From NCBI GenBank assembly GCA_934373455.1, contig CAKRON010000032.1, positions 1-22,549 of the forward strand: 22,549 nucleotides of DNA, given 5' to 3'. Source of the DNA: an uncultured Marvinbryantia sp. (GTDB lineage: Bacteria > Bacillota > Clostridia > Lachnospirales > Lachnospiraceae). Under the pieces are notes generated by a model. It was not told the origin of the DNA and made no database searches. It saw only the letters and a list, made by a program, of their open reading frames with translations. Positions 1 through 6,541 of this stretch are shown here, one piece after another; the stretch's first letter is position 1, and the number at the start of each line of letters is the position of its first letter. Both the position numbers and the translations under genes were made by a program.

Positions 1-728
1 TTTCTTCCAACCATATACTGAATCAGTTTTTCTTTATCCATATTCTTACGTTCATCTGTAATAATCGATTCACCATCTCTTATAACTGTAATTCTGTCTG
101 AAATCTGCATTACCTCTTCCAGACGATGAGAGATATACACACAGGCTACACCTGATGCACGCAGATCCTTTAAAATTGCCAGCAGATTTTCTGTTTCTGC
201 TTCTGTCAAAGCTGCTGACGGTTCATCCAGAATTAATACTTTGGGATTTTCTAACAATGCTTTGGCAATGACAATCATCTGCTTCATTCCTACCCCAAGT
301 TGCTCTACCTTAGTATTGGGATTAATGTCTACTTTCAGTTTCTGCAGAATCTCTCTGGTTTTATGTATCATCTGCTGCCTGTCTATTACGCCATGCTTTA
401 CAGGCTCTTTTCCCATAAAAATATTTTCAGCAACTGTCATATTATTAGCGACTTCTAATTCCTGATAAATAATCTCAATACCTGCCGCAGACGACTCTCT
501 TGTATTCGAAAATTTCTTTATCTGACCGTCAATAATAATATCGCCATCGTACTCTCCATACGGGTAAAATCCGCTTAAGACTTTCATCATCGTAGATTTT
601 CCCGCTCCGTTTTCACCACAAAGAGCATGTACCTCGCCTTTCTTTACCTGAAAGGTAATCCCCTTTAATACTTTATGAGAAGAAAAACTTTTCTCAATAT
701 TGTTCATCTGTAGAACATATTCACCCAT
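1..728 (-). CDS. Sugar ABC transporter ATP-binding protein, XylG/MglA-like (3' part outside window)
   Basis: The ATPase energises uptake of a sugar through a CUT2-type (ribose/xylose/galactose) importer at the inner face of the membrane. About 242 codons are visible, covering the first ABC domain: Walker A GENGAGKST near residue 40, Walker B VLILDEPSAAL, and the switch histidine in YISHRLEE. The signature region reads LGVGMKQ where LSxGxxQ is usual. The stretch GFYPYGEYDGDIIIDG resembles the XylG subgroup. Members are about 500 residues with two ABC domains; the second should lie beyond the left edge, and the permease probably follows. The start is ATG 728, preceded by AGGAGG at a normal distance. 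It is the third gene after the DeoC-like aldolase and the binding protein, on the same strand. The family call is firm; the substrate is not. Confidence 0.9.
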   Translation of the reverse strand, partial: MGEYVLQMNNIEKSFSSHKVLKGITFQVKKGEVHALCGENGAGKSTMMKVLSGFYPYGEYDGDIIIDGQIKKFSNTRESSAAGIEIIYQELEVANNMTVAENIFMGKEPVKHGVIDRQQMIHKTREILQKLKVDINPNTKVEQLGVGMKQMIVIAKALLENPKVLILDEPSAALTEAETENLLAILKDLRASGVACVYISHRLEEVMQISDRITVIRDGESIITDERKNMDKEKLIQYMVGR

Positions 729-747
729 TGTATTTTTCCTCCTGATA

Positions 748-774
748 GGGGCCATACATAAAATGTAAAGCCCC
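748..774 (-). other. Intercistronic hairpin between binding-protein and ATPase genes
   Basis: The arms GGGGC (748-752) and GCCCC (770-774) enclose a second inner stem ACAT/ATGT, separated by a symmetric 3-nt internal loop. It sits after the binding-protein stop codon and before the ATPase ribosome binding site. There is no T-run on the minus strand, so it is not a full terminator. Such hairpins often protect the upstream message and allow more binding protein than ATPase; that role is inferred here. Confidence 0.45.
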
Positions 775-800
775 CGTATTTCTGTTTTATCTACAAGCTC

Positions 801-1844
801 TTACTTTGGCCACTGATCTTCCGGAACATTTGCATAAACATCTTCTACAGACCGGAATCCACTATCAATTACTGTTTCTACTAAATTATCTTTTGTAACA
901 ACAACAGGATCACACGCAACAGTCGGAATATCTACTCCGTTAATCGTAGTTGTCGAATTTACATCTTCCAGTTCTTCGCCTCTTGCCAGTTCCAAGGCCG
1001 CCTTTATTACCGCTTCTGCAAGATCATCATATCCTGTAATAACCGTTGCCGATTGTGTTCCTTCTGCAATTCTCTGGCATGCAGATAACTCTGCATCCAT
1101 ACCAGCCACATAAACCTGACCGTCCAGTCCCTGAGCTGTCAGCGCCTGGATAACACCACCTGCCATACCGTCATTGTTGCAGATAATAGCCTGAATATCA
1201 TTGTCATACTGTGTTAATACATTTTCTACAGCTGACATTGCTTCATCTGCTGACCAGTTTTCTGTATACTGATCATATACAATTGTGACATCCCCTGCTT
1301 CCACCTTAGGATCAATTACATTATGATATCCCGTGTTTTCATCATGAGGAACGCTATCTGCATCATGACCATTTACAAGTACGTAATTTCCTTTTGGCAC
1401 AGCCTCCAGTGCCATTTCCATATTCTTTTCGCCGATAGTTACATAATCATAACTGACTACCACATCTATTTTATCAGAATTGATTACCCTGCAATAAGAT
1501 ACTACCGGTATTCCCATTTCTTTTGCAGCTTCTACACCCGTTGCAGCTGCTTCTGAATCCTGTGCACCGATTACCAGTACATCAATCCCCTGAGATAACA
1601 TATTTTCAATCTGGTCATTCTGCAGATTTGCATCGGTATCTGCATCTGTATAAATCAATTCAAAGCTGTCATCTTCGTCCGCCAGTTCCTGCATTCTTTC
1701 TCTTTCCGCATCCCATCTTTCTTCCTGAAGTGTACCAAAAGAAACACCAACTTTAATCGGTTCATCTTCAGCATACCCGCTCACAGCCATTCCTGCGGTT
1801 AAAACTGTTCCCATAAACAATGCTGTAACCATTTTCTTTTTCAT
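801..1844 (-). CDS. Sugar ABC transporter substrate-binding protein, XylF/ChvE-like
   Basis: The protein captures a sugar outside the cell and delivers it to the CUT2 importer. It has 347 residues. Residues 1-25 form a signal peptide (MKKKM, a hydrophobic stretch, then GYAED). Mature features match the periplasmic-binding-protein type 1 fold: the beginning IKVGVSFG, the NNDGMAGGVIQAL segment, and GMDAELSACQRIAEGTQ, which closely parallels the GQDADLxxxxRIxxGTQ segment of XylF. The start at ATG 1844 is preceded by GGGGGA. It follows the aldolase gene by 24 bp and is very probably co-transcribed with it. One oddity is the lack of a cysteine at the signal-peptide end, so there is no lipobox to anchor it, although most Gram-positive binding proteins are lipoproteins. 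The substrate could be a pentose, a deoxy sugar or a nucleoside-derived sugar. Confidence 0.9.
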   Translation of the reverse strand: MKKKMVTALFMGTVLTAGMAVSGYAEDEPIKVGVSFGTLQEERWDAERERMQELADEDDSFELIYTDADTDANLQNDQIENMLSQGIDVLVIGAQDSEAAATGVEAAKEMGIPVVSYCRVINSDKIDVVVSYDYVTIGEKNMEMALEAVPKGNYVLVNGHDADSVPHDENTGYHNVIDPKVEAGDVTIVYDQYTENWSADEAMSAVENVLTQYDNDIQAIICNNDGMAGGVIQALTAQGLDGQVYVAGMDAELSACQRIAEGTQSATVITGYDDLAEAVIKAALELARGEELEDVNSTTTINGVDIPTVACDPVVVTKDNLVETVIDSGFRSVEDVYANVPEDQWPK

Positions 1845-1868
1845 TTGTAAAATCCCCCTTTTTCTATT

Positions 1869-2582
1869 TTATTTATTAAGCCCAAGTACAACCGGTACGG
1901 AACGATATCCAACGCCCATTCTGTCAATTCCCATATCAATCAGCTTCAGGAAATGTTCTCTTGTACGGATGCATCCGCTTCCTTTAATTTTACATGTATC
2001 TCCTACTTCTTCCTGCATAATGGCAATTGTCTCAGGAGTAGCGCCCACACAGTCGAAACCTGTCAGGAATCCTGTACTTGTTTTTACGAAATCAGCTCCT
2101 GCCTCCATCGCACAGTGGCAGGCTTTGCGGATCTGTTCTTCATTTAATGCATCTGTTTCAAAAATAACTTTTAATTCTCTTCCATATTTGTGTGCTGCAT
2201 CTGCACAGGCTTTAATATCAGCCGTTACTTCATCATACAAACCTGCACGAATTTTTCCGAAATTTGCAACCACATCTACTTCACCAACCGTATCATACTT
2301 TGCAACCATTTCGATCTGCTGCACTTTGGAAGCTGTAGAACTGGTTCCAAACGGAAAATCTGTAACCGGGCAGAGCTTTGTTTCTGAACCCTTTACATAC
2401 GGTTCACACAGATCCATGTATCCAGGATTAATACAAATTGTTGCACATCCAAGTTTCACCCCATCTTTTGTTAATTCAATAATCTGTTCTGGAGTAAACT
2501 CTGGTTTTAAAACAGAATAATCAATGTATGCGGCTAATTCCTTTAACGTCATGTCTTCTGCTTTTTTAGTTAATTTTTTCAT
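1869..2582 (-). CDS. deoC: DeoC-family class I aldolase (deoxyribose-phosphate aldolase-like)
   Basis: DeoC cleaves 2-deoxyribose 5-phosphate to acetaldehyde and glyceraldehyde 3-phosphate through a Schiff-base lysine. Length is 237 residues, usual for short-type DeoC. Visible motifs are EVDVVANFG with Asp103, FVKTSTG with the candidate Schiff-base Lys167, and KGSGCIRT with the second lysine near 200. The match is not typical: the N-terminal IDHTxLKP motif reads IDYSVLKP, GFPLG reads DFPFG, and the C-terminal phosphate-binding RFGxSS segment reads RMGVGYRSVP. It may be a paralogue acting on another 2-deoxy or 3-oxo sugar substrate. It is the first gene of the operon with a XylF-like binding protein and XylG-like ATPase, so it probably processes what they import. 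The only convincing ribosome binding site lies 50 nt upstream, across a hairpin. Confidence 0.82.
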   Translation of the reverse strand: MKKLTKKAEDMTLKELAAYIDYSVLKPEFTPEQIIELTKDGVKLGCATICINPGYMDLCEPYVKGSETKLCPVTDFPFGTSSTASKVQQIEMVAKYDTVGEVDVVANFGKIRAGLYDEVTADIKACADAAHKYGRELKVIFETDALNEEQIRKACHCAMEAGADFVKTSTGFLTGFDCVGATPETIAIMQEEVGDTCKIKGSGCIRTREHFLKLIDMGIDRMGVGYRSVPVVLGLNK

Positions 2583-2590
2583 CGTCTCGT

Positions 2591-2640
2591 AGATAACGGA
2601 AATGAATTTGTTTGAGATTGTTCGTTATCTTTCCTCCTTT
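2591..2640 (-). promoter_or_regulatory. Distant Shine-Dalgarno with intervening hairpin ahead of the DeoC-like gene
   Basis: On the minus strand AAAGGAGGAA (2640-2631) is a near-perfect Shine-Dalgarno, but GGAGG ends 50 nt before the ATG at 2582. Between them are perfect 8-bp inverted arms, AGATAACG (2591-2598) and CGTTATCT (2623-2630), with a 24-nt loop. Folding the stem removes 40 nt and leaves 10 nt between GGAGG and ATG. In the gene's frame a TAA follows the Shine-Dalgarno directly, and no ATG, GTG or TTG occurs before 2582, so no earlier start explains the spacing. The palindrome could instead be a protein-binding site. Confidence 0.55.
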
Positions 2641-2646
2641 AAGTAC

Positions 2647-2678
2647 ATTAAAGCACATATTTAAACATTTGTAAACAT
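2647..2678 (-). promoter_or_regulatory. Promoter of the aldolase/transport operon overlapped by a candidate DeoR operator
   Basis: On the minus strand the -35 is TTTACA (2675-2670), the spacer is exactly 17 nt, and the -10 is TTTAAT (2652-2647); each hexamer matches consensus at 5 of 6. The 16-mer AAACATTTGTAAACAT (2663-2678, plus-strand reading) covers the -35. It recurs with one mismatch at 3714-3729, at the repressor gene's own promoter. The motif is a tandem of TGTTT units on the minus strand, as in several known DeoR-family operators. Predicted transcription start is near 2640. Confidence 0.6.
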
Positions 2679-2779
2679 ATTTTTTCTTTTTTGTATGTTT
2701 TTGTGTGTATTTGTTTGTTTATTTGTTCACAATTACTAATTCAATTTTATTACACAATTATAAACAATTTTATAAAGAA

Positions 2780-2817
2780 AAAGATTCAGCATATAAGCCC
2801 ACTATTGCTGAATCTTT
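2780..2817 (-). terminator. Terminator of the DeoR-type regulator gene
   Basis: Perfect 12-bp arms AAAGATTCAGCA (2780-2791) and TGCTGAATCTTT (2806-2817) enclose a 14-nt loop. On the minus strand the stem is followed by TTTTTCTTTAT. It lies 50 bp beyond the regulator stop codon and separates the regulator transcript from the aldolase operon. Confidence 0.85.
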
Positions 2818-2867
2818 CCTTCTTTTATATCAGATATTTTCTTTTTTAAGTTTACAACAAACACATA

Positions 2868-3638
2868 TTAAACGGTTTCCTCCCCAACCAGAATAAAATT
2901 GCCTGGAAGGTCATCCATATTAATATAGTCTGTTCTATTGCAGAGTACAGTATCGAAAGATGTCAAAGATATCAAACTGCAAAAACCTTTTATATATAAT
3001 TTTGTTGAATCGATAAGTAAAATACTCTTTACAGCCAACTTCATCGCTGCTTCCTTTACTGCCATAGTTTCTACTTCCGCTGTATATATCATCTTTCTGT
3101 CTATATCTACTCCCAGACAACTGATAAATGCAAAGTCAAAATTGAATCTGCTGATTTCTGCAAGCGCCAACGGTCCGGCTGTCATATTGTATTTAGGAAT
3201 ATAACTTCCTCCCACTACAAACAATTCTACTTTTTCTGAATCAAATGCGTTCACTACCAACTGACTATTTGTCACAATCTTAATTTTCTTATTTCTTAAA
3301 TACTTAATTAATGGTGCAATACTTGATCCTCCATCTAGAAAAACACAGGCCCCATCTGTCACCATTTCTGCGGCTCGCCTGCAGATAGCCTCTTTTTCTG
3401 CAAGATGCTCTGTACGCTCCCTCATTTGTTTTTCGTCTCGAGTTGTAATAATTTTTTTCTTTATACTTTTGGCGCCTCCATGAACTCTTACCAAACGACC
3501 TCTTTTTTCTAACTCCTCATAATCTAGCCGAATAGTTTTTTCTGTAACACCTAAGAGAACCGCCATCTCTTTCGTGTTTACTATCCCTTTCTCATTTACT
3601 AATTCCTCAATTTTTACAAATCTCTGACTTTGTAACAT
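2868..3638 (-). CDS. DeoR-family transcriptional repressor of the sugar operon
   Basis: This is a sugar-phosphate-responsive DNA-binding repressor of 256 residues, the usual DeoR length. The N-terminal HTH covers about residues 1-55 (QRFVKIEELVNEKGIV, then VTEKTIRLDYEELEKRG with the recognition helix, then VRVHGGA). The C-terminal domain is the isomerase-like sugar-phosphate sensor, with the conserved DGGSS near residue 100 and VTNS after it. I chose ATG 3638 because GAGGGGG lies just upstream and the protein then begins in the family manner (MLQSQRFVKIEEL); the longer reading from 3698 adds 20 residues without a good ribosome binding site. It is upstream of, and on the same strand as, the aldolase/transport genes, from which its own terminator separates it. 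Repression of that operon and of itself is inferred from the shared operator motif. Confidence 0.92.
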   Translation of the reverse strand: MLQSQRFVKIEELVNEKGIVNTKEMAVLLGVTEKTIRLDYEELEKRGRLVRVHGGAKSIKKKIITTRDEKQMRERTEHLAEKEAICRRAAEMVTDGACVFLDGGSSIAPLIKYLRNKKIKIVTNSQLVVNAFDSEKVELFVVGGSYIPKYNMTAGPLALAEISRFNFDFAFISCLGVDIDRKMIYTAEVETMAVKEAAMKLAVKSILLIDSTKLYIKGFCSLISLTSFDTVLCNRTDYINMDDLPGNFILVGEETV

Positions 3639-3686
3639 AATCCCCCTCTTTATTAGTGTCATGTTTATTATTTTCCGTATATTTCC

Positions 3687-3729
3687 ATCATAATTCAATT
3701 CAAATCAAATTTCAAACATTTTTAAACAT
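3687..3729 (-). promoter_or_regulatory. Promoter of the DeoR-type regulator with candidate operator
   Basis: On the minus strand the -35 is TTGAAA (3715-3710), the spacer 17 nt, and the -10 TATGAT (3692-3687), each 5 of 6 to consensus. The second copy of the shared 16-mer, AAACATTTTTAAACAT, occupies 3714-3729 and abuts the -35 from upstream. This placement fits autoregulation. Confidence 0.55.
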
Positions 3730-3837
3730 CAACAACTATTTTTATTATTTCCTTCCCATAATACATAATCCAAAACATTTTCTTTTATTCAACTTGAAAT
3801 ATTATTGCTTCGTTACGCGCATATACGCTGGAGTTTT

Positions 3838-4057
3838 CATTTAACGCAAAAAAACGTCCCGTAGTTCCTAAATCTACAAAAGCAGTGCCTTATGTTCGCA
3901 ATCTGTGGTGCGGTCGTCCGATGGACGACTCTGCCGCAGGCAAAAGCACCGACTGGTTCACAAGATCCATGGGATCTTGGTCTGAACCGTCTGGAGCGTA
4001 GCATAGACCGAAAGGCAAGAGTGAACCCGTAGAGCTTCGAACCCCATTCACGCAAAA
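3838..4057 (-). repeat. Hairpin-rich intergenic element between imperfect direct repeats, downstream of tRNA-Lys
   Basis: The gap from 3730 to 4106 has no credible gene. Within it, a GC-richer block of about 190 bp is bordered by CATTTAACGCAAAA (3838-3851) and CATTCACGCAAAA (4045-4057), a direct repeat with small differences. The block folds into successive hairpins: CAAGATCC/GGATCTTG with a 3-nt loop nested in GGTTCA/TGAACC, and TCGTCC/GGACGA with a 3-nt loop nested in TGCGG/CCGCA. On the minus strand it ends in a run of seven T. It could be a multicopy palindromic element or a processed RNA transcribed with the tRNA. Two short overlapping reading frames across it lack ribosome binding sites and are not called. 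The remaining part, 3730-3836, shows nothing I can identify. Confidence 0.4.
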
Positions 4058-4058
4058 T

Positions 4059-4080
4059 AAAAAAGCCCTAGCCACTGGCT
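4059..4080 (-). terminator. Weak terminator-like site after tRNA-Lys
   Basis: On the minus strand AGCC (4080-4077) can pair with GGCT just ahead of a TTTTTT run. The stem is only 4-5 bp, so transcription may continue into the hairpin-rich element beyond. Confidence 0.35.
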
Positions 4081-4106
4081 CTACGTCCAATAACCAAGAC
4101 CTTTGA

Positions 4107-4179
4107 TGCGCGATCAGGGGTTCGAACCCTGGACACCCTGATTAAGAGTCAGGTGCTCTACCAACTGAGCTAATCGCGC
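4107..4179 (-). tRNA. tRNA-Lys (anticodon CTT)
   Basis: A 73-nt cloverleaf is complete. The acceptor arm is GCGCGAT/ATCGCGC, the D arm has AGCTCAGTTGGTAGAGC, the anticodon stem CCTGA/TCAGG holds the loop CTCTTAA with anticodon CTT at 34-36, and the T arm has GGTTCGAACC. The discriminator base is A, and CCA is not encoded (TCA follows). It reads AAG lysine codons. It is a single tRNA with its own promoter, not part of an rRNA or tRNA cluster. Confidence 0.97.
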
Positions 4180-4186
4180 TTATTTA

Positions 4187-4239
4187 ATTTGTTCGCTCCG
4201 AACAAATGATATTATATGTCATCTCTTTACATTTTGCAA
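4187..4239 (-). promoter_or_regulatory. Promoter and leader hairpin of tRNA-Lys
   Basis: On the minus strand the -35 is TTGCAA (4239-4234), the spacer 17 nt, and the -10 a perfect TATAAT (4216-4211). Transcription should start near 4204, about 25 nt before the tRNA. Almost the whole leader is a perfect 9-bp hairpin, ATTTGTTCG/CGAACAAAT with a 3-nt loop (4187-4207), which probably guides 5' processing. Confidence 0.75.
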
Positions 4240-4344
4240 GTGTTTTTTTTCTTTTTTTTAAAAATTTTTCAGATTTTTTTCAAAAATCGCTCACAAGTAT
4301 TCATAAGGCATTTTCACACATCTGATATTTAAGAAATTCGGTGC

Positions 4345-4373
4345 TTGTATGTCTTTCGAAAAGCGGTTATACT
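4345..4373 (+). promoter_or_regulatory. Promoter of the AI-2E family permease gene
   Basis: The -35 TTGTAT (4345-4350) and -10 TATACT (4368-4373) are separated by 17 nt. The predicted transcript starts near 4380, giving a short leader before the GTGAGGT ribosome binding site and the ATG at 4403. Confidence 0.65.
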
Positions 4374-4402
4374 GGTTGTAAAGTTTTTTGTGAGGTATAA
4401 AC

Positions 4403-5611
4403 ATGAGTCAAAATCGGAATATTTTACACGATGACCCATCCAAGTCAGACAAGCGGCAGAGGTTCCTTCCGAATAACCGTTATTTCACTATCTGCATCTA
4501 CGCAGTAACAGTCATTCTTCTGGGAGCACTGATTGTCCGTGTTGTTATGACTCCTTTTGCAGTCACAAACGGAATTAAGCGTGTATTGAATGTGCTTATG
4601 CCATTCCTGATGGGTATCCTGATTGCCATGATTATGAATCCGATTATCAATTGGATTTCCCAGATCATGGAGCAATTTCTAAAAGTTAAAAAGAAAAAGG
4701 TTCGTATTATACTTGCTTCTGTACTGGCTTACATGCTGGTACTGGGATTGATCCTGATCTGTATTATATTTATCGTACCACAGGTCTTTTCCAGTATCTC
4801 AGAACTGGTAAATTCCCTGCCAAAGATGTATCGTCTGACTACGGATTTCTTCAATAATCTGCAGCAGCATTTTCCGAACACGGATATGTCAGATATTCAA
4901 AAGACTGTCAATGACATGCTTCCGAGCCTGATTACCACGATCCGTAATTTTTCAACGGATATTGTTCCGGCTATTTACAGTGCTTCTGTATCTATCGTAC
5001 AATGGCTGTTAAATGCCATTGTTGCCATAATCGTATCTATTTATATTCTTGGCGATAAAAAGAATCTGAAAAAGTTGATTAAGATTATTTTATACAGCTT
5101 TGTCCCGGAAGAATATATTTCCGGTTCCATTCAGATCTTAAGAGAATGTAATAATATTTTTACGAACTTTATGGTCAGTAAAGCGCTGGACTCCCTCATC
5201 ATCGGATGTCTTTGCTTCATTTTCATGACCATTTTTGGCTTGGATTACGCAGTGCTGATCAGTATGGTAGTAGGTATCACCAACATGATCCCATACTTTG
5301 GTCCATTCATCGGCGCCATTCCCGGATTCCTGATCCTGTTGATTGTAAATCCATGGAAATCACTGGGATTTCTGGTACTGATTCTGATTCTGCAGCAGTT
5401 TGACGGTCTGTATCTTGGTCCAAAACTGATGGGTAGTTCCGTGGGTATGAAGCCACTGTGGATCATCGTTTCCATCACCCTTGGCGGTAAGATCGCCGGT
5501 GTTCTGGGAATGTTCCTCAGTGTTCCAATCGGTGCTATATTGGTTTACCTGGCCACTCTTTTAATTGACCGTATCTTGCTTAAAAAGAATATCGATCGTA
5601 AAAAAATATAG
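4403..5611 (+). CDS. AI-2E family transporter (YhhQ/PerM/TqsA-type membrane protein)
   Basis: This is a multi-pass inner membrane protein of the AI-2E (formerly UPF0118/DUF20) family. Members include the autoinducer-2 exporter TqsA and Na+/H+ antiporter-like proteins, so the substrate cannot be given. The 402 residues show about eight hydrophobic segments: two near the N-terminus (residues 27-50 and 57-80), one near 107-130, then a hydrophilic loop up to about 190 and a C-terminal block of segments. The family's conserved C-terminal part is visible in the GITNMIPYFGPFIGAIP and LGPKLMGSSVGMKPLWI stretches. The start ATG 4403 has GTGAGGT upstream. The gene stands alone, and its stop codon lies inside a palindromic terminator shared with the convergent small gene. 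Confidence 0.92.
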   Translation: MSQNRNILHDDPSKSDKRQRFLPNNRYFTICIYAVTVILLGALIVRVVMTPFAVTNGIKRVLNVLMPFLMGILIAMIMNPIINWISQIMEQFLKVKKKKVRIILASVLAYMLVLGLILICIIFIVPQVFSSISELVNSLPKMYRLTTDFFNNLQQHFPNTDMSDIQKTVNDMLPSLITTIRNFSTDIVPAIYSASVSIVQWLLNAIVAIIVSIYILGDKKNLKKLIKIILYSFVPEEYISGSIQILRECNNIFTNFMVSKALDSLIIGCLCFIFMTIFGLDYAVLISMVVGITNMIPYFGPFIGAIPGFLILLIVNPWKSLGFLVLILILQQFDGLYLGPKLMGSSVGMKPLWIIVSITLGGKIAGVLGMFLSVPIGAILVYLATLLIDRILLKKNIDRKKI

Positions 5612-5633
5612 AATCTCGCATGCGAGATTCTAT
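5608..5633. terminator. Perfect palindromic bidirectional terminator containing both genes' stop codons
   Basis: A 26-nt perfect palindrome is centred on GCATGC (5619-5622 region). Rightward it is followed by TTTCTTTTTT, leftward on the minus strand by TTTTTTT. The TAG of the AI-2E permease gene (5609-5611) lies in its left arm, and the TAG of the leftward 50-codon gene (5632-5630) is the mirror image in the right arm. Confidence 0.88.
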
Positions 5634-5782
5634 TTCTTTTTTAATACGTTCTCTTTTGTCTCACCTTGTAAAATATCAGCCACTTCCTGAAAAGATTTTT
5701 TCATCTGATAGATTTTGCTGCCGCCAATATGACGGTCATACAGAAAAATTGCGATCTGATTTTTCCATCCTCTTTTTCTCAT
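5630..5782 (-). CDS. Small basic protein of 50 residues, unknown function
   Basis: An ATG at 5782 opens a 50-codon frame that begins MRKRGWKNQIAIFLYDRHIG and ends with KKK before TAG. The composition is basic and soluble, with aromatic residues early and a helix-prone middle (YQMKKSFQEVADILQG). GGAAAG lies at about 8 nt upstream of the ATG, and a TATAAT further upstream may be a -10. The strongest support is positional: it fills the gap between two genes and its stop codon falls inside the palindromic terminator, which has a T-run on this strand too. I do not recognise the family, and no transmembrane segment or cysteine motif is present. It could be a remnant of a longer gene. Confidence 0.55.
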   Translation of the reverse strand: MRKRGWKNQIAIFLYDRHIGGSKIYQMKKSFQEVADILQGETKENVLKKK

Positions 5783-5854
5783 AAACACAGCTTTCCAGTT
5801 TTCTTCCTATTATTATATGAAATAATCCACACATAGGTTTCCTCTGTGTCCAAC

Positions 5855-6541
5855 TTATCTGTCAATTACCATCTTACAGATTGGATTTCCCTTAGATGCA
5901 AACTTCTCTTCATACTCTGTCATAATATTATCCTTCATCAGTTCCGCATCTGTATGCAGATCAAATGTATGCATCAGCAGTCTCCAGCCTGCCGGTTCAA
6001 TTTCTTCCAATGCAAAATCAAATAATCCTCGATTGTCTGTCTTAAATTCAAGCGTTCCATCTTTAGTCAGGATCTGATCATAACGTGCCAAAAACTGTCT
6101 GGATGGAAGCCGACGTCTGGCGTGACGGTCTTTCGGCCATGGATCTGAAAAATTCAGGTATATCTTTGCCACTTCTTCCGGCGCAAACACCTCCGGCAAT
6201 TCAGTCGCATCCATGCAGATAAAATACAGATTATCCGGTATATCCGCAAATTCTGTCTTCTGTTTCTCTGTGTCATCCAAAATTGGTTCTTTTCCCTGCA
6301 GCTTCTCCACAGCTCGGAGCAGTACGCTGGTATAGCGCTCTATTCCAATATAATTGATCTCCGGATGCTTTCTCGCCAGTTCTGTGATAAATCTTCCTTT
6401 TCCCATCCCTACTTCAATGTGGATTGGATGATCATTTCCAAATACATTCTTCCACTGTCCACGCTGCATCTTAGGCTCCTGAATCACCAGTGGACTTGCT
6501 GCTATTACATCATTCGCTCTTGGTATATTTCTTAATCTCAT
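5855..6541 (-). CDS. trmB: tRNA (guanine-N7)-methyltransferase TrmB
   Basis: TrmB uses S-adenosylmethionine to make m7G46 in the variable loop of tRNAs. The 228-residue protein has the family's landmarks in order: the SAM-binding IEVGMGKGRFITELA near residue 42, NYIGIERYTSVLLRA, and the substrate-side block LNFSDPWPKDRHARRRL near residue 130, which contains the catalytic aspartate of the DPWPK motif. Near the C-terminus FKTDNRGLFDFAL is also typical, as is the final TEYEEKFASKGNPI segment. The length matches the family. The start at ATG 6541 has TTGGAG upstream. It stands alone, on the same strand as the small gene downstream, with a gap of 72 bp. Confidence 0.97.
   Translation of the reverse strand: MRLRNIPRANDVIAASPLVIQEPKMQRGQWKNVFGNDHPIHIEVGMGKGRFITELARKHPEINYIGIERYTSVLLRAVEKLQGKEPILDDTEKQKTEFADIPDNLYFICMDATELPEVFAPEEVAKIYLNFSDPWPKDRHARRRLPSRQFLARYDQILTKDGTLEFKTDNRGLFDFALEEIEPAGWRLLMHTFDLHTDAELMKDNIMTEYEEKFASKGNPICKMVIDR

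Noticed and set aside
1969..2520. Rightward 183-residue frame antisense to the DeoC-like gene
   Set aside because: Complement of a real gene, no translation signal.
3837..4090. Two short leftward frames downstream of tRNA-Lys
   Set aside because: They overlap each other in different frames, lack start signals, and follow hairpin repeats, so they are better explained by the structured element.
4187..4207. LexA-type operator in the tRNA-Lys leader
   Set aside because: The arms GTTCG and CGAAC are in the reverse order and spacing compared with the Gram-positive LexA site, so a leader hairpin fits better.
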